A DNA stretch of 12,621 nt. Source: Bacteroidales bacterium. Its GTDB lineage: Bacteria > Bacteroidota > Bacteroidia > Bacteroidales > P3. Location: positions 1 through 12,621 of the forward strand of contig JAISVE010000131.1 of NCBI GenBank assembly GCA_031271725.1, given 5' to 3'. The position numbers were made by a program, and so were the translations under genes. Below are positions 1 through 5,327 of this stretch, one piece after another (positions within the stretch are counted from its first letter, which is position 1; each line of letters starts with the position of its first letter). The notes under the pieces were generated by a model. It worked only from the letters and a program-made list of their open reading frames with translations, searched no databases and was not told the origin of the DNA.

Positions 1-150
1 TTAAAAGTAAAAATGCTGCAAATTCCGGTACTTGATGTAGTTATTGACGGCAAACGCAACCCGTTAATGATTGCCGTATCACACACCACTGCTTCACTTG
101 CAAAATGTTTTCTCGGAGATATTAGAAAGATTGCTTACCCCGAACTATGA
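1..150 (+). CDS. cas1: Cas1 endonuclease, C-terminal end (5' truncated)
   Basis: Only the last 49 codons are in the window, reading frame 1 and ending at TGA 148-150. The peptide contains [13 protein letters not shown] sequence (here [19 protein letters not shown]), then [11 protein letters not shown] and RKIAYPEL at the end, which I recognise as the C-terminal end of type II (II-C) Cas1 proteins. Cas1 with Cas2 forms the integrase that inserts new spacers at the leader end of the array. The stop overlaps the cas2 start (ATGA), so the two are translated as a coupled pair. The acidic/His active-site residues lie upstream of the window and cannot be checked. Type II assignment rests on this C-terminus, the Cas2 and the repeat sequence; cas9 is not visible. 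Confidence 0.85.
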   Translation, partial: LKVKMLQIPVLDVVIDGKRNPLMIAVSHTTASLAKCFLGDIRKIAYPEL

Positions 151-485
151 GCCGTTTAAGCGAATATCGTATTATGTGGATTATGGTGTTTTTTGATTTG
201 CCGACTGAAACAAAAAAAGAACGGAAAGTTTATGCCGATTTCCGTAAAAATCTATTGAAAGACGGATTCAGTATGTTTCAATTCTCAATTTATCTACGCC
301 ACTGCGCAAGTTCCGAAAATGCAGATGTTCATGTTAAACGGGTTAAGAATATGCTTCCGGAACTTGGCAATGTAGGTATTCTATGTATCACTGATAAACA
401 ATTCGGTTGTATGGAAATTTTTCACGGTAAGAAGTTGCAAGAAAAGACCGCTTCTGAGGATATTATCTGGTTGGAATTGTTTTAG
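147..485 (+). CDS. cas2: CRISPR-associated endoribonuclease/adaptation protein Cas2
   Basis: 112 residues, the usual size for type II Cas2. The N-terminal strand [13 protein letters not shown] carries the conserved Asp (D17) after a hydrophobic strand, followed by [19 protein letters not shown] and FSIYLRHC, the usual beta-alpha-beta ferredoxin-like core. The C-terminal part ([15 protein letters not shown]) fits the type II family. Cas2 acts as the structural centre of the Cas1-Cas2 spacer integrase. The start ATG at 147 overlaps the cas1 stop by the ATGA arrangement. The gene ends 124 bp before the first CRISPR repeat and is convergent with the inferred direction of array transcription. Family assignment is firm; subtype II-C is inferred from the repeat and the cas1-cas2-array order. 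Confidence 0.93.
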   Translation: MSRLSEYRIMWIMVFFDLPTETKKERKVYADFRKNLLKDGFSMFQFSIYLRHCASSENADVHVKRVKNMLPELGNVGILCITDKQFGCMEIFHGKKLQEKTASEDIIWLELF

Positions 486-501
486 TTTTTGAAATTTTAT
501 T

Positions 502-534
502 AAATAAAAAATCCCACTGTTTTAGCGGGATTTT
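502..534 (-). terminator. Intrinsic terminator between cas2 and the array, best on minus strand
   Basis: Arms AAAATCCC (508-515) and GGGATTTT (527-534) are perfectly complementary. On the minus-strand RNA the stem extends by G-U, C-G and U-A pairs to 11 bp with an AAAAC loop, and is followed by UUUUUUAUUU. On the plus-strand RNA the same place has an A-C mismatch and a weaker tail (UUUUGUUU). It can stop cas1-cas2 transcripts, but it is better built to end a leftward transcript from the array and tracrRNA. Confidence 0.8.
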
Positions 535-617
535 GTTTAAGAAACAACGGATTTTTCAATCCTGTTTGTCGTGTTAAATCTTTGATACTCTTTAAGAAAC
601 ACAGATTATGTTGTTTC
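502..617 (-). ncRNA. Candidate tracrRNA between cas2 and the CRISPR array
   Basis: Read leftward, the block shows the parts of a tracrRNA in order. First comes an anti-repeat-like stretch (601 to 568). Its 3' end CACGAC (573-568) pairs with the repeat start GUUGUG with one G-U; AAAG (583-580) pairs with repeat CUUU; 601-589 pairs over 13 bp with repeat UCUUU plus AAGAAACA, bulging five repeat bases. Next is a hairpin GGAUU-GAAA-AAUCC (562-549) followed by GUUGU, a form I recall after the anti-repeat in tracrRNAs of this phylum. Last is a terminator hairpin (534-508) with a U run. No separate -7 box is seen in 560-610; the nearest is in the first repeat (631-624), giving an expected start near 617. 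The middle of the anti-repeat pairs poorly, so this remains a candidate; a tracrRNA near cas9 outside the window is the alternative. Confidence 0.55.
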
Positions 618-623
618 TTATGT

Positions 624-631
624 CAAAGATA
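624..631 (-). promoter_or_regulatory. -7 promoter motif in first (cas2-proximal) repeat
   Basis: TATCTTTG on the minus strand matches TAnnTTTG exactly. The same octamer lies 14 bases into each of the 25 repeats. In this copy the downstream sequence is not a spacer but the candidate tracrRNA, so it would supply the tracrRNA promoter. A GTTG at the repeat's minus-strand start lies 20 bases upstream of the octamer and could act as a weak -33 element. Confidence 0.45.
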
Positions 632-2432
632 CTTTTTTTGAAAGCAAATCACAACTATAAACAGTGGAAAGGCGCGGGCTTTAACGTTGTTTCTTATGTC
701 AAAGATACTTTTTTTGAAAGCAAATCACAACTAGCCAATTATAGTAACTATCCTTGAAGTCGTTGTTTCTTATGTCAAAGATACTTTTTTTGAAAGCAAA
801 TCACAACCGGTCAATAACTCGGCATCACCAACGCTGCGTTGTTTCTTATGTCAAAGATACTTTTTTTGAAAGCAAATCACAACGTTATGGCAAGATAACT
901 CGGTGGGATTGGTGTTGTTTCTTATGTCAAAGATACTTTTTTTGAAAGCAAATCACAACTACAATTATAAATAATACTACATGAATAATGTTGTTTCTTA
1001 TGTCAAAGATACTTTTTTTGAAAGCAAATCACAACAGTTCAACGGAGAGTTGGGAAGAAAAAAGAGTTGTTTCTTATGTCAAAGATACTTTTTTTGAAAG
1101 CAAATCACAACCGGGTTGGATAAACTTAGACAGTACTAATTGTTGTTTCTTATGTCAAAGATACTTTTTTTGAAAGCAAATCACAACTAGAGGAAGATGA
1201 ATTGTATTACGGACTTTGTTGTTTCTTATGTCAAAGATACTTTTTTTGAAAGCAAATCACAACCAACGCTATCAGGTGTTGCTGCTGCACCGAGTTGTTT
1301 CTTATGTCAAAGATACTTTTTTTGAAAGCAAATCACAACCATATCCGCAATACCCATTAACATGGTTACGTTGTTTCTTATGTCAAAGATACTTTTTTTG
1401 AAAGCAAATCACAACCAGCAGCAGCAAAAGAACTTGCCGACAAGGGTTGTTTCTTATGTCAAAGATACTTTTTTTGAAAGCAAATCACAACAGGTGTATG
1501 GCAAAATGCCTTTGGTCGCTGTTGTTTCTTATGTCAAAGATACTTTTTTTGAAAGCAAATCACAACAACAAAGGACAGCATTCCCACACTCCCCGAGTTG
1601 TTTCTTATGTCAAAGATACTTTTTTTGAAAGCAAATCACAACAAGTTATAATATAGAGTTCTGCGCCAAAAAGTTGTTTCTTATGTCAAAGATACTTTTT
1701 TTGAAAGCAAATCACAACTAGCAGCATTCAACGCCCTTGTTGACGGCAGTTGTTTCTTATGTCAAAGATACTTTTTTTGAAAGCAAATCACAACAAGTAA
1801 GGCGGAATTTGCGCGTAAAACAGGGTTGTTTCTTATGTCAAAGATACTTTTTTTGAAAGCAAATCACAACACCTATCATCTCGTAAATGTTAGTCCAACC
1901 GTTGTTTCTTATGTCAAAGATACTTTTTTTGAAAGCAAATCACAACAGCAAGTAAAAAAGTCCATTGTATAAAGGCGTTGTTTCTTATGTCAAAGATACT
2001 TTTTTTGAAAGCAAATCACAACACGACCTCACGGATGAACAAGTTAAGGAGTGTTGTTTCTTATGTCAAAGATACTTTTTTTGAAAGCAAATCACAACTC
2101 AGCAATAACAGCCCCTGCATCGACACCGGTTGTTTCTTATGTCAAAGATACTTTTTTTGAAAGCAAATCACAACATATAAGACTGTGGAAAATGCGATAA
2201 AATTGTTGTTTCTTATGTCAAAGATACTTTTTTTGAAAGCAAATCACAACCTCTTGATGAGTGCCTTTCGCCTCGCCTGTGTTGTTTCTTATGTCAAAGA
2301 TACTTTTTTTGAAAGCAAATCACAACCATTACGGAACAAAATACCCGAAGCGAGGGGTTGTTTCTTATGTCAAAGATACTTTTTTTGAAAGCAAATCACA
2401 ACAATGACAGGAGGAGGACAGAATGCAGGAAA

Positions 2433-2470
2433 GTTGTTTCTTATGTCAAAGATACTTTTTGAAAACAAAC
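2433..2470 (-). repeat. Degenerate terminal CRISPR repeat abutting tpiA
   Basis: The plus-strand first 28 bases match the consensus up to a T run shortened from seven to five; the rest reads GAAAACAAAC where the consensus has GAAAGCAAATCACAAC. On the minus strand the preserved half contains the -7 motif (2454-2447) and the sequence up to the oldest spacer. The lost half is the part that in a crRNA would pair with tracrRNA. Its outermost base (2470) is also the last base of the tpiA stop codon TAG. Confidence 0.85.
2447..2454 (-). promoter_or_regulatory. -7 promoter motif preserved in terminal repeat
   Basis: TATCTTTG is intact in the otherwise decayed terminal repeat. With the usual spacing in Bacteroidota a transcript would begin near 2440 and run leftward into spacer 24 (2403-2432). 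No TTTG lies at the expected -33 distance. Confidence 0.45.
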
Positions 2471-3246
2471 TATTTGCCGAAAGAATTCACAATCTTTACG
2501 AAGTCCTCTGCTTTGAGGGAGGCGCCGCCGATAAGTCCGCCGTCAATATCCGGTTGAGCAAATAATCCGGGTGCGGTTTGAGGAGTGCAACTTCCGCCGT
2601 ATAAAATAGAGAGGTTGCGTGCAATTTCCTTTCCGTATTTTTCTTCTACAAGTGAGCGGATATATTTGTGCATTTCTTCTGCCTGTTCGTTGGTTGCGGT
2701 TTTGCCTGTGCCGATAGCCCATACAGGTTCGTATGCAATAACGATGTGTGAAAAATCCATTGCCTGTAAGTTAAAAAGACCTTCTGTTAGTTGTGCTTTT
2801 ATAACGTCAAACAAAGTTCCGTTTTCACGTTCTTCGAGTGATTCGCCAACGCAAACAATTGGAATTAGTCCGTTTTGTAAAAGATTTTCTACCTTTTGTC
2901 CAACTTCGGCATTTGTTTCATTATGATATTTGCGGCGTTCGGAATGTCCTACAATGCAGTACTCAGCTTCCATTGATTTAAGCATTTCTGCCGATACTTC
3001 GCCTGTGTATGCGCCTGCTGTGTGTGTGCTTACGTCTTGCGCACCAACGGCGTATATATTGCGTTCCTGTTCATCTCTGCACAGGTCGAGTGCCATTTCA
3101 ACAAAAACAGAGGGTGGGCAAACGACAACGTTAACATCCGGTGCTGCTTTTGTGTCCACAAGTTCTGCGAGTTCGTTCAGCAATTCTTCTGCTTGCTGAA
3201 AGTTCTTGTTCATTTTCCAATTTCCTGCAACGATTTTTTTTCTCAT
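2470..3246 (-). CDS. tpiA: Triosephosphate isomerase
   Basis: 258 residues, the normal length for bacterial TpiA. The enzyme interconverts dihydroxyacetone phosphate and glyceraldehyde 3-phosphate in glycolysis and gluconeogenesis, in the cytoplasm as a dimer. Visible active-site elements: N9 and K11 in AGNWKMN, the electrophilic His101 in VGHSERR, the catalytic base Glu173 in AYEPVWAIGTG (flexible loop 6 follows), YGGSC at 216-220 and GGLIGGAS at 236-243 for phosphate binding. The gene starts at ATG 3244-3246 with no Shine-Dalgarno sequence, normal for this phylum. Its stop codon touches the terminal CRISPR repeat with no intergenic gap and no terminator, so its mRNA could read into the array in the crRNA sense. 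From memory, Bacteroides genomes have tpiA beside a DoxX gene and a DUF1599 gene, the same order seen here. Confidence 0.98.
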   Translation of the reverse strand: MRKKIVAGNWKMNKNFQQAEELLNELAELVDTKAAPDVNVVVCPPSVFVEMALDLCRDEQERNIYAVGAQDVSTHTAGAYTGEVSAEMLKSMEAEYCIVGHSERRKYHNETNAEVGQKVENLLQNGLIPIVCVGESLEERENGTLFDVIKAQLTEGLFNLQAMDFSHIVIAYEPVWAIGTGKTATNEQAEEMHKYIRSLVEEKYGKEIARNLSILYGGSCTPQTAPGLFAQPDIDGGLIGGASLKAEDFVKIVNSFGK

Positions 3247-3374
3247 AGTTTTTATGTTATTATTTATGGAAATGCTGTTTGTTTCGCAAAATATACTGCA
3301 CTTCGGTTGGAGTCTTTTCTCTCGCTATTCCGTAAAGTTTTTTGCGTTAAAAATCGCGGTTAAGCGAGGGCAGA

Positions 3375-3398
3375 GGCAAAACTTATTTTGACTTTGCC
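3375..3398. repeat. Small inverted repeat upstream of tpiA
   Basis: Arms GGCAAA (3375-3380) and TTTGCC (3393-3398) flank a 12-base loop in the 293-bp gap between tpiA and the DoxX gene. It could be part of the tpiA upstream region or only a chance hairpin. No exact TAnnTTTG box for tpiA was found in the gap; a near match, TATATTTTG, is present on the minus strand near 3285-3293. Confidence 0.3.
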
Positions 3399-3422
3399 GA
3401 GCGGTAGCGATTTCATTGCAAA

Positions 3423-3472
3423 TAAAATCGGAACTCGCTTCACTTCGTTTCGCTCAAACATCCGAATTTTTA
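3423..3472. repeat. Palindromic intergenic element
   Basis: Outer arms TAAAATCGGA (3423-3432) and TCCGAATTTTTA (3461-3472) are complementary apart from a two-base insertion, around a core rich in CTTCG/CGCTC. The GAATTTTTAG edge and the CTTCG-rich core reappear in the palindrome at 10411-10532, suggesting a dispersed repeat family. No coding function is seen. Confidence 0.5.
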
Positions 3473-3492
3473 GCACTCCAAAAACTTAACGG

Positions 3493-3519
3493 ACTGAGCG
3501 AGTACGACACTCCCTCAGT
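3493..3519 (-). terminator. Hairpin downstream of the DoxX gene, possible terminator
   Basis: ACTGAG-C-GAGT (3493-3503) pairs with ACTC-C-CTCAGT (3509-3519) around a five-base loop, with one C-C mismatch. It lies about 20 bp past the stop of the minus-strand DoxX gene; the minus-strand sequence after it is only moderately T-rich (TTAAGTTTTTGG), so termination is plausible rather than certain. Confidence 0.45.
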
Positions 3520-3539
3520 TGCAGTATAATTTTGCTGCA

Positions 3540-4631
3540 TTACTGCATTATCTTCAAAAGTTCTTCATCGCTTGGCAAACATCTCTTGCCCCAAAGTCCG
3601 TAAACAGTGGCGTCTTTCATAAGCACAAGTCCGGGATTTGAACGAATAATAGCCTTAATTCCCGTGTCGTCTGCATAGTAAAACGGCAAGTAAGGATTAT
3701 CAACCTTGGTCTTGTATGCTTCAACTTCTTCGGGCGTTGCAGACGTAAGTATAACATAATAGTAACCCTGCTCTTCCATACGTGTAGCAAGTGCAATTAT
3801 GCTGTCCAAATAAACGCCCTCTTGCGCAACAGCCAGATCCCAAGCGGGAATAATAAAATTAAACGCTTTATCATTCAATAGACTTTGCGTAACGTCATTA
3901 CCGCTTTCATCAAGTATATTTATGTTTGCGTAATTTTTATTAGGATCTTCATCTCTGCGCGAAACAAAATCCCATTCGGTTGCAGAAGGCAATTCAGTGG
4001 ATGCAAATTCGCGAACTTCGCTAGTTGTTTTATTTTTGTAAGTGAAAAAATATTTTATCGGTTGCGGATTTTCTTCCAACATCCTACGTTCAACTTTCCA
4101 ATCAAGGAAATTCACAACAGGCAAATATCGATAGTTGTAAATTTCAAATAGGGTAAAAACAATGGCTATAGCCAATCCTGCAATAAATCCCTTTTTGCAA
4201 GAGAGCCAACTTTTGGCATTTTTATAGTTAAGCCAAGCAAAGACAAGCAGTATATCAAGCACTACATTTTTGTAAAAAGTTTCCCAGTTTGTAAGTTTGA
4301 CAGCACTGCCGAAACAACCACAATCATTTACCGGATTATATATTGCGTCATAAAGCGTTGTTCCTGTAAAATAGAGCATCATTAGCGATACCCCGATAAG
4401 GGATAAACGCGGCAGAATATTTAAAACAAGTAGTATGCCGATTGTAAATTCAAGCATGGGCAACAGGAAAGAGCCTATAAAAGCCAATCCTTCAAGTGCA
4501 GTCCAGTTATAGGCTTGCAGATAATCGTGCATGATATACTGAACGCCTGTTGCGTCAACTCCTTTTACAAATCCTGAGAAAATAAATACAAGCCCTACAA
4601 CAATACGGGCAATGGTAGCAAGTCTTTTCAT
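3540..4631 (-). CDS. DoxX-like membrane protein with thioredoxin-like C-terminal domain
   Basis: 363 residues. The N-terminal half is a DoxX/MauE-type membrane domain with about five predicted hydrophobic helices (roughly 7-23, 47-70, 74-95, 118-136, 148-166). A DCGCFG motif at 103-108, between the third and fourth helices, is the typical redox-associated signature of this superfamily. The C-terminal part (about 255-363) reads like a thioredoxin fold (AFNFIIPAWDL, LPFYYADDTG, NPGLVLMKDATVYGLWG) but has no CxxC pair, so it may be a structural or non-catalytic version. It matches my memory of the Bacteroides BT_3928 type protein found next to tpiA. The exact role is unknown; disulfide or quinone-linked redox chemistry at the inner membrane is an inference. 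It lies 10 bp after the DUF1599 gene, so the two are one operon. Confidence 0.85.
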   Translation of the reverse strand: MKRLATIARIVVGLVFIFSGFVKGVDATGVQYIMHDYLQAYNWTALEGLAFIGSFLLPMLEFTIGILLVLNILPRLSLIGVSLMMLYFTGTTLYDAIYNPVNDCGCFGSAVKLTNWETFYKNVVLDILLVFAWLNYKNAKSWLSCKKGFIAGLAIAIVFTLFEIYNYRYLPVVNFLDWKVERRMLEENPQPIKYFFTYKNKTTSEVREFASTELPSATEWDFVSRRDEDPNKNYANINILDESGNDVTQSLLNDKAFNFIIPAWDLAVAQEGVYLDSIIALATRMEEQGYYYVILTSATPEEVEAYKTKVDNPYLPFYYADDTGIKAIIRSNPGLVLMKDATVYGLWGKRCLPSDEELLKIMQ

Positions 4632-4641
4632 ATAAATATTA

Positions 4642-5169
4642 TTAAATTCTGATTAGCACAAAAACAGCGTAGTTAAGCATATCATAATAATTGGCAGCCA
4701 AGCCCTCGGAAGCAAGCAATTTTTCCTCGTTATTTTCAATTTGCTTAACACGCATTATTTTCTGAAGAATAATATCGGTTATGGATGAAATGCGCATCTG
4801 ACGCCACGCCTCACCATAGTCGTGGTTTTTGTTGTTCATAAGTTGAAACGCCTTTTCAGCATAATTGTCGTAGAGCGCAAGTGCCTTTTCGCTCGACAAA
4901 TCCCATTCCTCATTTTGCGGAAGTTCAAGTTGAATAATAGCCATTATCGAATAGTTGACAATAGCCACAAACTCACTGCGGACACCTTCATCAACTTTTT
5001 GCACTTGCTTTTCCTGAATATTGCGAATGCGGCTTGCCTTAATAAAAATTTGGTCGGTAATAGAACTTGGACGCAGAACACGCCAAGATGTGCCGTAATC
5101 GTGCATTTTCATTTCAAACATTGCACGACATTCGGCAAGCACTTTTTTGAAACTTTCCTCTGTTGTCAT
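4642..5169 (-). CDS. DUF1599 protein with two tandem domains
   Basis: 175 residues from the chosen start. Two copies of the same module are visible: HDYGTSWR (23-30) with SSITD (35-39), and HDYGEAWR (116-123) with SSITD (128-132), each followed by a charged helix and an NY-containing helix (VNYSIMA, LNYAVFV). This is the Pfam DUF1599 family (PF07659), which I recall is also called nucleotide modification associated domain 1; the biochemical activity is not established to my knowledge. An ATG 21 bases upstream (5188-5190) is in frame, but it overlaps the exact -7 promoter octamer at 5188-5195, so the ATG at 5167-5169 is preferred. It is the first gene of an operon with the DoxX-like gene and is divergent from secG. 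Confidence 0.85.
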   Translation of the reverse strand: MTTEESFKKVLAECRAMFEMKMHDYGTSWRVLRPSSITDQIFIKASRIRNIQEKQVQKVDEGVRSEFVAIVNYSIMAIIQLELPQNEEWDLSSEKALALYDNYAEKAFQLMNNKNHDYGEAWRQMRISSITDIILQKIMRVKQIENNEEKLLASEGLAANYYDMLNYAVFVLIRI

Positions 5170-5187
5170 AATAAAAACCAAATTATG

Positions 5188-5195
5188 CAAAGATA
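5188..5195 (-). promoter_or_regulatory. -7 promoter motif for the DUF1599-DoxX operon
   Basis: TATCTTTG on the minus strand is an exact TAnnTTTG match, 18 bp upstream of the chosen ATG. No TTTG is seen at the usual -33 distance. A plus-strand TATCTTT at 5209-5215 forms a 7-bp inverted repeat with it. Confidence 0.5.
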
Positions 5196-5250
5196 ACCAA
5201 AAAATAAGTATCTTTACTCACTACACTTGTGATGAAAAGATTACGCCTTG

Positions 5251-5272
5251 CAAAAGCATAAACTTGCTTTTG
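5251..5272. promoter_or_regulatory. Perfect 8-bp inverted repeat upstream of secG
   Basis: CAAAAGCA (5251-5258) and TGCTTTTG (5265-5272) are separated by six bases. The repeat ends 14 bases before the secG -7 box, where an operator or the -33 region would lie. Its TTTG end is too close to the -7 box for a standard -33 element. Operator function is a guess. Confidence 0.3.
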
Positions 5273-5286
5273 TCTCGGCTTAATCG

Positions 5287-5294
5287 TATCTTTG
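5287..5294 (+). promoter_or_regulatory. -7 promoter motif for secG
   Basis: TATCTTTG matches TAnnTTTG exactly and lies 33 bp upstream of the secG ATG, giving an expected 5' leader of roughly 27 bases. CTTG at 5262-5265 is at a reasonable -33 spacing (21 bases) but is not a full consensus match. Confidence 0.6.
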
Positions 5295-5327
5295 TGCCCC
5301 CAAAAACTAACATAAAACATCAACATT

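Larger units (their letters stand above)
610..2470 (-). CRISPR. Type II-C CRISPR array, 25 repeats and 24 spacers
   Basis: Twenty-four 46-bp repeats appear identical, starting at 610, 686, 762 and so on every 76 bp. On the plus strand they begin GTTGTTTCTTATGTCAAAGA and end GAAAGCAAATCACAAC, with a run of seven T between. Spacers are 30 nt except one of 29 nt (1492-1520), which shifts later repeats by one base. The 25th repeat (2433-2470) is 38 bp: its plus-strand left half is intact and its right half is decayed. Read on the minus strand the repeat starts GTTGTGATTTGCTTTC and holds the octamer TATCTTTG, matching the Bacteroidota -7 consensus TAnnTTTG. I infer leftward transcription, leader and newest spacers at the cas2 side, oldest spacer at the tpiA side. 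Spacer sources cannot be identified by eye; no spacer matches elsewhere in this window were noticed. Confidence 0.98.

Noticed and set aside
586..610. Plus-strand resemblance of the leader to the repeat's right half (GATACT, TTT, GAAA), possibly a plus-strand anti-repeat or a vestigial repeat
   Set aside because: A plus-strand tracrRNA would have its tail inside the array, and a vestigial repeat would adjoin the first repeat with no spacer. The minus-strand reading explains the block better.
610..655. TTTG inside the repeat (GATTTGC on the minus strand) as the -33 element of the internal promoter
   Set aside because: It is only 13 bases from the -7 box, clearly shorter than the usual 19-21 in Bacteroidota; not used as support.
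814..903. Shared 9-mer ATAACTCGG in spacers 3 and 4
   Set aside because: Nine bases in two 30-nt spacers with different flanks is compatible with chance and does not show a common source.
610..2470. Several open reading frames of 60-90 codons within the array, all repeating the same peptide
   Set aside because: They are translations of the 46-bp repeat plus a spacer; the repeated peptide follows the 76-bp period and has no independent start signals or homologous character.
2585..3391. Open frames on the plus strand opposite tpiA and in its upstream gap
   Set aside because: They lie antisense to the clearly conserved tpiA frame or in palindromic intergenic DNA, and show no recognisable motif.
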